NCBI GenBank assembly: GCA_964480365.1
Contig: CAYZPM010000017.1
Span: forward strand, 1-64,000
DNA: 64,000 bases
Direction: 5' to 3'
DNA from: CAIQPV01 sp964480365
Lineage (GTDB): Bacteria; Pseudomonadota; Gammaproteobacteria; Burkholderiales; Gallionellaceae
The notes beneath the pieces were generated by a model. That model had not been told where the DNA came from, searched no databases, and saw only the letters and a program-made list of their open reading frames with translations. The first letter of the stretch is position 1; each line of letters opens with the position of its first letter. The translations under genes and the position numbers were made by a program. Of the stretch, positions 15,807-23,591 are shown one piece after another.

Positions 15807-17510
15807 ATGGCGCGTCCGGAAAAAATTCGCCTCGGTCAATTACTGGTGCAACAAAAGCTCATTTCGCAAGAGCAACTCATGTTCGCGCTTGACGAGCAAA
15901 AGCGTAACGGTCGCAAGCTTGGGCGGATACTGGTAGATAACGCTTTCACTACCGACGACCATGTTTCCCAAATGCTCGGCAAGCAACTCGGCATTCCCTA
16001 CATCAACCTCAAATTTTATAACATCAATCCAGAAATCGTTCAGCGCTTGCCGGAAAACCATGCGCGGCGCCTCCGCGCGCTGGCATTGGAAGAGCGCGAT
16101 GGCACCCTGCTGGTCGGCATGGGCGACCCTACCGACCTGATTGCTTTCGATGAACTCAGCCGCATTCTCAAGCGCGACATTGGCGTTGCGGTGGTCACGG
16201 AAGGGCTGTTGCTGGAAACTATAGATCGCGTTTATCGTCGCACTGCAGAAATTTCCGGCTTGGCACGCGAGCTTTCCGAGGAACTGGGCGATAGTTATGT
16301 CGATTTCGGCGCGGCGGGCGATACGGTGGGTCTCGAAGAGGCGCCTGTAGTCAAGTTGTTGCAGACCGTGTTCAATGAAGCAACACAGGTTCGCGCCTCC
16401 GATATTCACATTGAGCCGCAGGAGGGGTGTTTGCAAATCCGTTTTCGCATCGATGGACTGATGCATTTGCAGACCGAGGCGGACAGCAAGATTGCGCCTG
16501 CACTGGTGCTGCGGCTGAAATTGATATCCGGGCTGGATATTTCGGAAAAGCGCCTGCCGCAAGATGGGCGTTTTAATATGCGGGTGCGCGATCAGGCGGT
16601 GGACGTGCGTATCGCTACCATGCCAACGCAATATGGCGAATCGGTGGTGATGCGCCTGCTTAATCAAAGTGGCAACTTTCTTGCACTGGACAAGTTAGGC
16701 ATGCCGTCGGCCATGCTGGCGCGTTTCCGCAGTTTCATCCAGCGCAGCAGCGGCATGGTGCTGGTCACCGGGCCTACCGGCAGCGGCAAAACCACCACGC
16801 TCTATGCCGCGCTGGCGGAGATCAACACCATGGAGCAGAAAATCTTTACCGTGGAAGACCCGGTGGAATACCGCTTGCCGGGTATCAACCAAGTGCAGGT
16901 GAACGAGAAAATAGGCCTGACTTTTGAGCGCGTATTGCGTTCGGTCTTGCGCCAGGACCCGGACATCATTCTGGTGGGCGAAATGCGCGACGTGGAAACC
17001 GCGCAGATCGGCCTGCGCGCAGTGATGACCGGCCACATGGTGTTTTCTACCCTGCATACGCGCGATTCCGCAGGCACTCTGTCGCGTCTGGTGGATATGG
17101 GAGCGCCGAAGTATCTGGTGGCCTCGGCGGTGCAAGTGGTGCTGGCGCAGCGCCTGTTGCGCCGTGTATGCGAAAATTGCAGCGAGCCGCATAATCCTAC
17201 CCCGCAGGAAATAGAGTGGCTGACGCATGAAGGCGTCCAGAGAGATCAATGGGGAATCTTGCGGCAGGGGCAAGGTTGCATGCACTGCAACAATACCGGT
17301 TACCGTGGCCGTTTTGCCGTGTACGAAATGCTGGAGATGATTCCATCTCTGGTAGAAGCCGCCGCCCATGATGATTCCAGCAACTTCACCCATGCCGCGC
17401 GCGAAAGTATGCGGGGGAAAACCATGATTGACCACGCGCTGGAACAGATGAAACTGGGGCATACCTCGGTGGCTGAAGTCATCCGCATCAGCAACCAGGT
17501 GGAAGACTAA
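15807..17510 (+). CDS. mshE: MSHA-type pilus assembly ATPase MshE (c-di-GMP-binding)
   Basis: 567 residues. The N-terminal MshEN domain (about 1-150) shows two c-di-GMP-binding repeats (RLGQLLVQQKLISQEQL and KLGRILVDNAFTTDDH). The GspE ATPase core has Walker A GPTGSGKTT (about 320), an Asp box and Walker B DIILVGEMRD (about 390), and a C-terminal zinc Cys tetrad (CENC...CMHC, about 455-490). The protein powers pilus extension at the inner membrane and is switched by c-di-GMP in Vibrio. It is the first gene of the assembly locus and overlaps mshG by one base. Confidence 0.9.
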   Translation: MARPEKIRLGQLLVQQKLISQEQLMFALDEQKRNGRKLGRILVDNAFTTDDHVSQMLGKQLGIPYINLKFYNINPEIVQRLPENHARRLRALALEERDGTLLVGMGDPTDLIAFDELSRILKRDIGVAVVTEGLLLETIDRVYRRTAEISGLARELSEELGDSYVDFGAAGDTVGLEEAPVVKLLQTVFNEATQVRASDIHIEPQEGCLQIRFRIDGLMHLQTEADSKIAPALVLRLKLISGLDISEKRLPQDGRFNMRVRDQAVDVRIATMPTQYGESVVMRLLNQSGNFLALDKLGMPSAMLARFRSFIQRSSGMVLVTGPTGSGKTTTLYAALAEINTMEQKIFTVEDPVEYRLPGINQVQVNEKIGLTFERVLRSVLRQDPDIILVGEMRDVETAQIGLRAVMTGHMVFSTLHTRDSAGTLSRLVDMGAPKYLVASAVQVVLAQRLLRRVCENCSEPHNPTPQEIEWLTHEGVQRDQWGILRQGQGCMHCNNTGYRGRFAVYEMLEMIPSLVEAAAHDDSSNFTHAARESMRGKTMIDHALEQMKLGHTSVAEVIRISNQVED

Positions 17511-18748
17511 TGGGCGTATTCGCTTACAAGGGAAGGAGCGCGCACGGGGAACTGGTGCAGGGCACGCTGGAAGGCGCCGATACCGGCGTCATTGCCAGCC
17601 AGCTATTCAACATCGGCATTACGCCTATCGAGATTGAAGCCACGCAACGAGTAACGACGGAGGTTGCTGCCAATAGTCCTTCACGGTGGAATTTCCGCAT
17701 AGGGGACGATGTTGAGCCGATGGAGTTGGTCCTGTTCAGCCGCCAGATGTACACGCTGCTCAAGGCGGGTGTGCCCATCATGCGCGCACTCGCGGGTTTG
17801 CAGGAGTCGACGCCAAACGCCGCCTTGGTCGCCGTTTTGCAGGACTTGCGTGAAGCTCTGGACAGCGGCCTGGAACTCAGCATTGCGTTGCGTCGCCATC
17901 CCAAAATATTTTCTGCGTTCTACGTCAGCATGGTGCAAATCGGCGAGATGACCGGCATGCTCGACGAGACCTTCCTGCGCCTGTATACCTATATCGAATT
18001 CGAGAAGCAGATGCGCGACAACATTCGCGCCGCAGTGCGCTATCCGATATTTGTGGTCATTGCCATGGCGATTGCCATCACAATCGTGAACATTTTTGTT
18101 ATCCCCTCATTCGCCAAAGTGTTTGCTGGTTTTCATGCCGAGTTGCCGTTCATCACCACTATGCTCATAGGCTTTTCCGGCTTCATGGTGCATTACTGGA
18201 TGTTGATGCTGGCAGGGGTGGCAGGGGCGGCGACAGGCTTTCGATGGTATATCAATACGCCTGACGGCAGGTACAAATGGGACAAATTTAAATTCCACAT
18301 TCCCCTCGCGGGAAAAATCATCTACAAGGGAACGCTGGCGCGGTTTGCGCGCAGCCTGGCGCTGGCCTTCAAGAGCGGCATCCCCCTCGTGCAAGGATTG
18401 AACGTGGTGGGAATGGTCGTGGACAACCATTACATGCGCGCCCGCATCGAGCAGATGCGCGACGGAGTGGAACGTGGCGAAAGCATCTCGCGCACTGCCA
18501 CGGCGAGCGGCGTGTTCAGCCCGGTCGTGTTGCAGATGATTGCGGTGGGCGAGGAAACGGGCGAACTGGACAGTTTGATGTTCGAGATCGCCGACATGTA
18601 CGAACGCGAAGTGGATTACGACGTAAAAAATCTGAGCGCCCAGATCGAGCCCATCATGATTACGGTGCTGGGCGGTCTGGTGCTAATTCTTGCGCTGGGT
18701 ATCTTCCTGCCGATGTGGGATTTGGGCAAGGCGGCGTTGCATCATTAA
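17510..18748 (+). CDS. mshG: MSHA-type pilus inner-membrane platform protein MshG (GspF/PilC family)
   Basis: 412 residues with two repeated GspF domains (about 68-190 and 270-395) and three membrane helices (about 168-190, 210-235 and 375-400). Family signatures MYTLLKAGVPIMRAL and VGEETGELDSLMFEIADMYE are visible. It anchors MshE at the inner membrane. The ATG shares a base with the mshE stop codon (TAATG), indicating coupled translation. Confidence 0.9.
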   Translation: MGVFAYKGRSAHGELVQGTLEGADTGVIASQLFNIGITPIEIEATQRVTTEVAANSPSRWNFRIGDDVEPMELVLFSRQMYTLLKAGVPIMRALAGLQESTPNAALVAVLQDLREALDSGLELSIALRRHPKIFSAFYVSMVQIGEMTGMLDETFLRLYTYIEFEKQMRDNIRAAVRYPIFVVIAMAIAITIVNIFVIPSFAKVFAGFHAELPFITTMLIGFSGFMVHYWMLMLAGVAGAATGFRWYINTPDGRYKWDKFKFHIPLAGKIIYKGTLARFARSLALAFKSGIPLVQGLNVVGMVVDNHYMRARIEQMRDGVERGESISRTATASGVFSPVVLQMIAVGEETGELDSLMFEIADMYEREVDYDVKNLSAQIEPIMITVLGGLVLILALGIFLPMWDLGKAALHH

Positions 18749-18771
18749 GGGTTGCGGATTAAAGGAGCGTC

Positions 18772-19380
18772 ATGTCGGTTATCAACAAGATGTTGTTTCA
18801 TGCAATGCTGTTGTTTCTGATGATCGGCAGCATAGTCGGGCTGTTCGTCGGTGCGGCGCTGGTGTTGCGCCCAGCTTGGCTGTTGTATGCGAGCAGGCAT
18901 GCCAACCGATGGATTGCCATGCCCTCCATAACCAACCTGCTGGATCAAGTGGTCAAGGTTGACCGCTGGTTTTACCGCCACCACCAGGCAAGCGGAATAT
19001 CGCTGCTGGCAGGGGCGGTTTTACTGATTTATTTTTTTACCGCCCGCTTCGATAAGCTCTCCCTTCTTGCCGGGTTGTCCAGAAAATTCCCCACCTCGCC
19101 CGAACTCACCGAGGTGTTGCTGGATTCTTTGGTTCTCAGCATTCTGTTGGGAGCGGCGGCCACCTTGATTATCAGTCTGTTCCTGTTGATCCGGCCCAGC
19201 ATGTTGCGCGGGTTTGAGCAGAATGCCAATCAATGGATTTCCATGCACCGCGTCCTCAAGCCATTCGAAGTTTCCCGCGTTGGCTTTGATGAATACGTGT
19301 TCCAGAATGTACAAATGACGGGTGTGCTGCTGCTGTTCGGTAGCCTGTATACCTTGGCAGGGCTGACAATTTGGCTGTGA
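18772..19380 (+). CDS. hypothetical four-helix membrane protein
   Basis: 202 residues, internally duplicated. Each half has a hydrophobic segment with LFVGAALVLRPAWLL or ISLFLLIRPSML, followed by NRWIAMPS or NQWISMHR, then a second helix (about 15-38, 78-95, 120-143 and 178-200). I know of no named family. Position right after mshG with an AAAGGAG-like leader suggests it belongs to the pilus operon, perhaps in the place of mshF. That is inference from position only. Confidence 0.65.
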   Translation: MSVINKMLFHAMLLFLMIGSIVGLFVGAALVLRPAWLLYASRHANRWIAMPSITNLLDQVVKVDRWFYRHHQASGISLLAGAVLLIYFFTARFDKLSLLAGLSRKFPTSPELTEVLLDSLVLSILLGAAATLIISLFLLIRPSMLRGFEQNANQWISMHRVLKPFEVSRVGFDEYVFQNVQMTGVLLLFGSLYTLAGLTIWL

Positions 19381-19496
19381 GATAACATGAAACGCGCTAT
19401 GCGAGTTCCATGTTAAATTATGATATTGTGTTCTAGCTGGTCTGCTATTAAAGCCATAAAACAACATGCTTCTAAAAATTTTCAGCTTGGGATTAC

Positions 19497-19573
19497 GTAG
19501 GATGGGTGGAGCGTAGATACCCATCAATTATCTGGATGAGGCGATGGGTATCGCGTTGCTCCACCCATCCTAC
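19497..19573. repeat. GTAGGATGGGTGGAGC inverted repeat (family H)
   Basis: GTAGGATGGGTGGAGC (19497-19512) and GCTCCACCCATCCTAC (19558-19573) are exact inverted copies, with GATACCCATC/GATGGGTATC as a second, inner pair. It is a 77-nt miniature palindromic element just upstream of the GGDEF-like gene. Only one copy occurs in this window. Confidence 0.8.
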
Positions 19574-19610
19574 TGAAAATCATATTAAAACAATGCGGCA
19601 GGAGAGCAGC

Positions 19611-20138
19611 ATGACCTCGAATAACCCAACAACCCAACGACCCGATAATTCACCTGTTAGACAGATGAAAAACGATGCTGCCTTATGGGATAGATTGCTG
19701 TATATCCTAGAGTGGACCCTCGCCATAAAACTGCGCCATGCCGACCAACTGGATTTCAGCATGGTTTACATAAAGTTCGACGACAAGGGGAAGTTGGGCA
19801 ATCTATATGGTGCTATGGAGGCTGCCGAGATGCTGTTCAAACTCACTCACGACTTGAACGACGCCATGCGCAAGACCGATGTTGTCGCCCGCAGCGGTTC
19901 CAATTTCTGGGTTCTTATCCCTCATATCGAAGCGGAATCCGTGGTATCCAGAGTCGCCAAAATCGTTGAAATCGCAGGCAAGAACGGACTCGATGTCGTC
20001 GATTACGACATTTCCATATTCCCGCTCCTGAACAACGAAATCCTCAAACAGGGCGGGCTGGACTCCCCGCTGCTATTTCTCGATTACGTGAAAAGCCATT
20101 GCAGCGTCGCCAAGAGCTGGACTGCCGTAAACAGTTAA
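19611..20138 (+). CDS. degenerate GGDEF-domain protein
   Basis: This 175-residue protein reads like the second half of a diguanylate cyclase domain (LDFSMVYIKFDD, LTHDLNDAMRKTDVVARSGSNFWVLIP, then helices). The catalytic GGDEF is replaced by GSNFW, so it should not make c-di-GMP. No inhibitory RxxD site is obvious. GGCAGGAG precedes ATG 19611, and the longer upstream frame runs through the palindromic repeat. It neighbours the c-di-GMP-binding MshE, so a sensing or scaffolding role in pilus control is plausible but unproven. Confidence 0.6.
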   Translation: MTSNNPTTQRPDNSPVRQMKNDAALWDRLLYILEWTLAIKLRHADQLDFSMVYIKFDDKGKLGNLYGAMEAAEMLFKLTHDLNDAMRKTDVVARSGSNFWVLIPHIEAESVVSRVAKIVEIAGKNGLDVVDYDISIFPLLNNEILKQGGLDSPLLFLDYVKSHCSVAKSWTAVNS

Positions 20139-20155
20139 GGAAGCGCCGATTAAAT

Positions 20156-20248
20156 CCGTTCGTGGTGAGCTTGATAGAACTACTAGCCATTCGACTATGC
20201 TGTCAAAAAACGACAGCCAAGTCGCTGGTTATGTCGAATCATGATCGG
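20156..20248. repeat. family D repeat (CCGTTCGTGGTGAGCTT...) split by hairpin B
   Basis: CCGTTCGTGGTGAGCTT (20156-20172), then 60 nt of element B, then GTCGAATCATGATCGG. An unsplit inverted copy of D lies at 21446-21479. The two D copies flank the nucleotidyltransferase gene in opposite orientation. Confidence 0.7.
20173..20232 (+). repeat. hairpin element B, copy 2 (60 nt)
   Basis: Begins GATAGAACTACTAGCCAT and ends TGGTTAT. The stems are CGACT/AGTCG and GCTGTC/GACAGC with an A-rich loop. It is inserted between GAGCTT and GTCGAA of a D repeat. Confidence 0.8.
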
Positions 20249-20255
20249 ATATAAT

Positions 20256-21275
20256 TTAAAAAGCACCTTGTAATACTGACATAACTTCATCGTTGCGCAG
20301 CCGTTCTGGCATTGAACTTATTTTTTCAAACGCCAGATGCGGCAATCGTTCTTGGATAAGATTAAACATCGCCCGAGCTTGTGCAATATCTCTTGGTTTT
20401 TTTACCGGATCGCGATCTTCTTTTTCACTTAGATGCATTTTGTATAAAACGAAAACGCGTGGGTCAATGGTTAGCATTTCAGCCATGCCACCATTAACAC
20501 CTACAACAACTTGCCGAAATCGCGGGGCACTTAATAACCAATCCATGTTGATAATTTTGGTTGCCCAAAAATCATTTTCATTTTTTATTAATTGCTGAGG
20601 TTCCTTGTCATCAAAAAGTGATTTAGGCCGACGTTTGATTAAATCAATCATATACCCGCTTGAATTGACGGCACGATATTCGCCTCCTGGTTGCAATTCA
20701 AATGATGCATCTGCTTTTTTGATTATCCCCAGTAACCCATGTTTACTAAAATGTTCATCTCCATCCGAAAGTAAAGTGATGCGTTTTCTTGAATCCCATA
20801 AAAGATCAACGTCAGTTGTGGCAGTAATGTCACCATTGAGTCTGACCCCTGCGTGAGTTTCGTAAGCGTAAAGCGCATTAGTGCCAATCACTAAAAAATG
20901 ATCCTGTAATCCTGCTTTGCGAATTTCCTCAAGCAAATTAATCACGGTGTTGGGTGTCCGTCCGACACGCAAAGCCGTGTTGACGCGCATGTGACGTTTC
21001 ACAACTTCCAACAGTCCTTTGTAGTTAGAATCCGCTTCAGCCTTGCCTTGTTTAAATTCAGACAAAATCAATTCAGTCTCAGGTGTCCTAGCACCTAGAC
21101 TTTTGGATTGAAGAGCGTTGTATTGTCGGCACAGATATTCGCGCTCGCCCGTTCTTTTCCAGAACATGCTGCCGCGATAATTGGCTGCGCGACGTTCAGC
21201 AACGAGCAGTGCTTTCCATGTTTGTTCGGCGTCGATATATTGTTTTGCCGAAGCTTCGTTTATGTTAGTAAACAT
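20256..21275 (-). CDS. GSU2403-type nucleotidyltransferase-fold protein
   Basis: About 339 residues. A nucleotidyltransferase core is seen as FLVIGTNALYAYE...TATTDVDLLWDSRKR (about 140-185), where the Asp pair (DVD) is the metal site of the Pol-beta-like superfamily. The C-terminal half contains DPRVFVLYKMHLSEKEDRDPVKKPRDIAQA, typical of nucleotidyltransferase toxins of the AbiEii/GSU2403 kind. I chose ATG 21275. An upstream extension to 21329 would add a hydrophobic AT-rich leader. The gene is AT-rich compared with neighbours, opposite in strand to the pilus genes and flanked by inverted D repeats, all signs of insertion. The target is unknown. Confidence 0.65.
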   Translation of the reverse strand: MFTNINEASAKQYIDAEQTWKALLVAERRAANYRGSMFWKRTGEREYLCRQYNALQSKSLGARTPETELILSEFKQGKAEADSNYKGLLEVVKRHMRVNTALRVGRTPNTVINLLEEIRKAGLQDHFLVIGTNALYAYETHAGVRLNGDITATTDVDLLWDSRKRITLLSDGDEHFSKHGLLGIIKKADASFELQPGGEYRAVNSSGYMIDLIKRRPKSLFDDKEPQQLIKNENDFWATKIINMDWLLSAPRFRQVVVGVNGGMAEMLTIDPRVFVLYKMHLSEKEDRDPVKKPRDIAQARAMFNLIQERLPHLAFEKISSMPERLRNDEVMSVLQGAF

Positions 21276-21445
21276 ATAAGTTGTAGTTAAAATTACGATA
21301 ATGCTTATTATAACTACAATAGTAAACAAGTCAATAAGTTATAATAATTGTAGTGGAAATAATTAAATTTCGCTAAGTCGCTACAATACGATGTTAATTA
21401 TTGACTTATGTATATAATACCCTAATCTATACTATAATAATTGGT
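21276..21445. other. AT-rich intergenic stretch upstream of the nucleotidyltransferase gene
   Basis: Strongly AT-rich, with many TATAAT-like and ATAATTGTAGT motifs (for example ACTATAATAATT near 21431). It probably carries the promoter of the leftward nucleotidyltransferase gene. Its composition differs sharply from the pilus genes on either side. Confidence 0.4.
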
Positions 21446-21479
21446 GCCGCGATCCCTTCGGCAAGCTCACCACGAACGG
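21446..21479. repeat. family D repeat, inverted intact copy
   Basis: GATCCCTTCGGCAAGCTCAC followed by CACGAACGG is the reverse complement of the D repeat split at 20156-20248. It gives the uninterrupted form of that element. Confidence 0.65.
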
Positions 21480-21522
21480 TTAAGTGAACAATTGATCCCA
21501 AATTGTCCGTTAGACCGAAAAA

Positions 21523-21552
21523 CCGTCATTCCCGCGCAGGCGGGAATGACGG
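21523..21552. repeat. short-form palindromic repeat A (copy A2)
   Basis: CCGTCATTCCCGCGCAGGCGGGAATGACGG-type hairpin, with the same hairpin unit that forms the outer arms of the long copies. Confidence 0.8.
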
Positions 21553-21785
21553 GCTAATGGATTATTTGGGTTGATCCTAAGCCGAACGAACCGGACCAAA
21601 AATTCACACGGAGGCGCGGAACGAGTGCGCCTCCCCCTGATAAGGGGGACTGAGGGGTTTGTTTTTATTTATGGGGGTGACGGGGATACCCATGTTGGCA
21701 CAAAACAACACCCATTAGCGTCGCCGCGCTACTTCTTACAAAAACAAACACTTGCAAGAGATTCAAAAAAGGATTATAGTTTTGC

Positions 21786-21814
21786 TTGACAAATCCGATA
21801 TTGAACTGTAAGAG
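21786..21814 (+). promoter_or_regulatory. candidate sigma-70 promoter for the major pilin
   Basis: TTGACA (21786-21791), a 17-bp spacer and TAAGAG (21809-21814) lie about 147 bases before the pilin ATG. The -35 box is consensus and the -10 box is weak. This would give a leader of about 140 nt. Confidence 0.45.
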
Positions 21815-21819
21815 TTAGC

Positions 21820-21960
21820 TTTAATGCCTCAGTTAATTATTGAATCGAACAGCGATATGCACCACCGGTGCGTGTTGCCCAGCGGGGCTGCGGCTCTGCG
21901 CAGGGGTACGGGACGGCCTCGACATAACTGTCCTCAATATAAAGAGTTAGGAGAATTAAA
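21820..21960 (+). other. structured 5' leader of the major pilin mRNA
   Basis: Successive short stems can be drawn: GCACC/GGTGC, GCCC/GGGC, TGCG/CGCA and GGAC/GTCC. Then TAGGAGAATTAAA forms the ribosome site. It does not match the c-di-GMP (GEMM) riboswitch core that I can recall. It may simply stabilise the pilin mRNA. Confidence 0.35.
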
Positions 21961-22401
21961 ATGAAACGACAAAGTGGTTTTACCCTGATCGAACTGATCG
22001 TGGTGATTGTGATTCTGGGTATTTTGGCGGCGGTGGCATTGCCGAAGTTTATAGGCTTGAGTTCGGATGCGCGGAGTGCAGCTCTTAAAGGCGCTGTAGC
22101 TGCTTTGCAAGGATCAAATACCATGCTCTATGGCAAGTCGGAAGTTAATAATGCGGTGGCGGCAGTGAGTAGCGTCACCGTGCCCCAAGGCACCGTCAAT
22201 ACAGTTTGGGGCTACGCCGCAAGCTTAAATCCAGATCTCACAATGGTCACGGATTTAGACGCAAATACGTTCACATTCCCAGTCGGCAATGTACTTTCGG
22301 TGACGGGCGCACAGGTTCCGGCAAACTGTAGTGTTACGTATGTCCCGGCGGCTAGTAGTTCTGTTCCGCCAGCCTATACTACGAATGTGGCTGGCTGCTA
22401 A
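21961..22401 (+). CDS. mshA: major MSHA-type pilin MshA
   Basis: This 146-residue type IVa-like pilin has a very short leader (MKRQSG) before the prepilin peptidase site. FTLIELIVVIVILGILAAVALP forms the N-terminal helix, with the conserved Glu at mature position 5. A Cys pair near the C-terminus (NCSVTYV...VAGC) would form the usual D-loop disulfide. TAGGAGAATTAAA precedes the ATG, the strongest ribosome site in the locus. A strong terminator follows, consistent with separate high-level expression of the major subunit. Confidence 0.88.
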   Translation: MKRQSGFTLIELIVVIVILGILAAVALPKFIGLSSDARSAALKGAVAALQGSNTMLYGKSEVNNAVAAVSSVTVPQGTVNTVWGYAASLNPDLTMVTDLDANTFTFPVGNVLSVTGAQVPANCSVTYVPAASSSVPPAYTTNVAGC

Positions 22402-22446
22402 TTCGCCCGCATAGTATGTTTGGCTAATGTAATTGAACAAAGCGTT

Positions 22447-22480
22447 AAAACAAGGGAGGCTTCGGTCTCCCTTGTTTTTT
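22447..22480 (+). terminator. Rho-independent terminator after mshA
   Basis: ACAAGGGAG-GCTTCGGT-CTCCCTTGT followed by TTTTT. It has a nine-pair stem with a UUCG-type loop and lies 46 bases beyond the pilin stop. Confidence 0.92.
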
Positions 22481-22542
22481 GTAAGGCCTTGGTGAGCTAA
22501 AACAAGGGGAATATGTTTTTGATACGGATTTATACGGAATGA

Positions 22543-22750
22543 TCGCAATGTCCAGTATTTTCATCTAGAATCTATCTGTATGTTTTACGTAATGATTCAA
22601 TTGACTCAGTTGGAGTTGTCGTTGATGCCAAACACGAGCATGCACAAAGTTTCTATCGCCAGTTTAACTTTGGGCCATTTTCCGAAACGCCTCTGATTTT
22701 GTGGTTACCTATAGCCGCCATTGCCAGGTTGTTCGGTATGAATTCGGTAG
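22543..22750 (+). pseudogene. C-terminal relic of a GNAT acetyltransferase (TacT-like toxin)
   Basis: One open frame without a start codon reads VGVVVDAKHEHAQSFYRQF then NFGPFSETPLILWLPIAAI. This is the C-terminal acetyl-CoA-binding half of GNAT toxins that pair with DUF1778 antitoxins. The N-terminal half and the antitoxin are absent, and the frame then drifts into a GTAGGGCGGGC-type repeat. It is a dead fragment, not a working gene. Confidence 0.7.
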
Positions 22751-22943
22751 TCGTAGGGCGGGCTGTGTCAATTCCACACGCGACTTGTCGCGTAGTGGAT
22801 TGCCTACCTTTGGTGTTGCCCGCCGTTAATCAAAGATGTCGGGCAGAGTCCGACCTACACTTGGTTCCGGCTCGTCCGGCTTAGGATAAATAAAAGACCT
22901 CTTTTCTTTTCCTTTTTTAAGAGATTCGCAGAACGGTATATTC

Positions 22944-23408
22944 GTGAATAGTCCTCGAAAATTGGGTGCCGAATTTCAACGCGGCTTTACTTTGGTCGAG
23001 CTGATTACGGTCATGGTGATTGCCGGGGTTTTGGCGGTCGTAGCCGTCCCGCTTTTTTTTGATAACGCATTCCAAAGCCGTGGTTTTTACGACCAGGTTA
23101 TTTCCACTCTGCGCTATGCGCAAAAGGCTGCGATTGCGCAGAATCGGTATGTTTGTGTTTCTTTTCCCGCTAATAACAGCGTCACTTTGACGTATGGCAC
23201 AACCAATGCCTGTGCTGACGGCACGTTGGCCAGTCCATCTGGAACTCCTTATCCGTTGACGAACAGCAACGCCACTTTTTCTTCTATTCCGGCGGGGTTT
23301 AGTTTTGATGCGCAGGGCAGGCCTAGTCCTAATGCTAAGCAAACAATCAACATTGCCGATGTAACAAACTCTATCACCATCGAGGCGGAAACTGGTTATG
23401 TACATTAA
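22944..23408 (+). CDS. mshC: minor pseudopilin MshC-like (GspH/FimT family)
   Basis: This 154-residue prepilin has leader MNSPRKLGAEFQRG, then FTLVELITVMVIAGVLAVVAVP with Glu at mature position 5. The GspH-like body reads QKAAIAQNRYVCVSF and FDAQGRPSP. The start is GTG 22944, with no clear ribosome site. Minor pilins of this family help to start pilus assembly. Order within the locus suggests MshC. Confidence 0.8.
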   Translation: MNSPRKLGAEFQRGFTLVELITVMVIAGVLAVVAVPLFFDNAFQSRGFYDQVISTLRYAQKAAIAQNRYVCVSFPANNSVTLTYGTTNACADGTLASPSGTPYPLTNSNATFSSIPAGFSFDAQGRPSPNAKQTINIADVTNSITIEAETGYVH

Positions 23409-23591
23409 GCCGTCATTGATAGAACTACTAGCCATTCGACTAAGCCCGCAAGCGGGCAAGTCGCTGGTTATCCCGCGAAGGCGGGAATCCAGCAAGACAA
23501 TTGCACCGCAAAGCGGACAATGCCAAGGTTCTGTCTCGCTTCGCGAGGTATATCCAATTCACTGGATTCCCGCCTGCGCGGGAATGACGAG
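23408..23591. repeat. long-form palindromic repeat A (copy A3) with hairpin B nested, overlapping mshD start
   Basis: The left arm CCGTCATT is interrupted by element B and resumes as CCCGCGAAGGCGGGAATCC. The right arm CCCGCCTGCGCGGGAATGAC ends on the mshD start codon. Inner arms are GCAAAGCGGACAA and GTCTCGCTTCGCGA. Confidence 0.8.
23418..23471 (+). repeat. hairpin element B, copy 3 (54 nt)
   Basis: Begins GATAGAACTACTAGCCAT and ends TGGTTAT, with stems CGACT/AGTCG and GCCCGC/GCGGGC. Removal restores an uninterrupted A-family arm (CCGTCATT joined to CCCGCG). Confidence 0.8.

Noticed and set aside
21820..21960. c-di-GMP-I (GEMM) riboswitch before the pilin
   Set aside because: The conserved CACAGGGCAAACC and GGGACGCAAAGCC cores are not present. 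Only generic hairpins are seen.
23398..23583. N-terminal extension of MshD through the repeat
   Set aside because: The frame is open, but the residues come from repeats A and B and would place 60 residues before a prepilin cleavage site.
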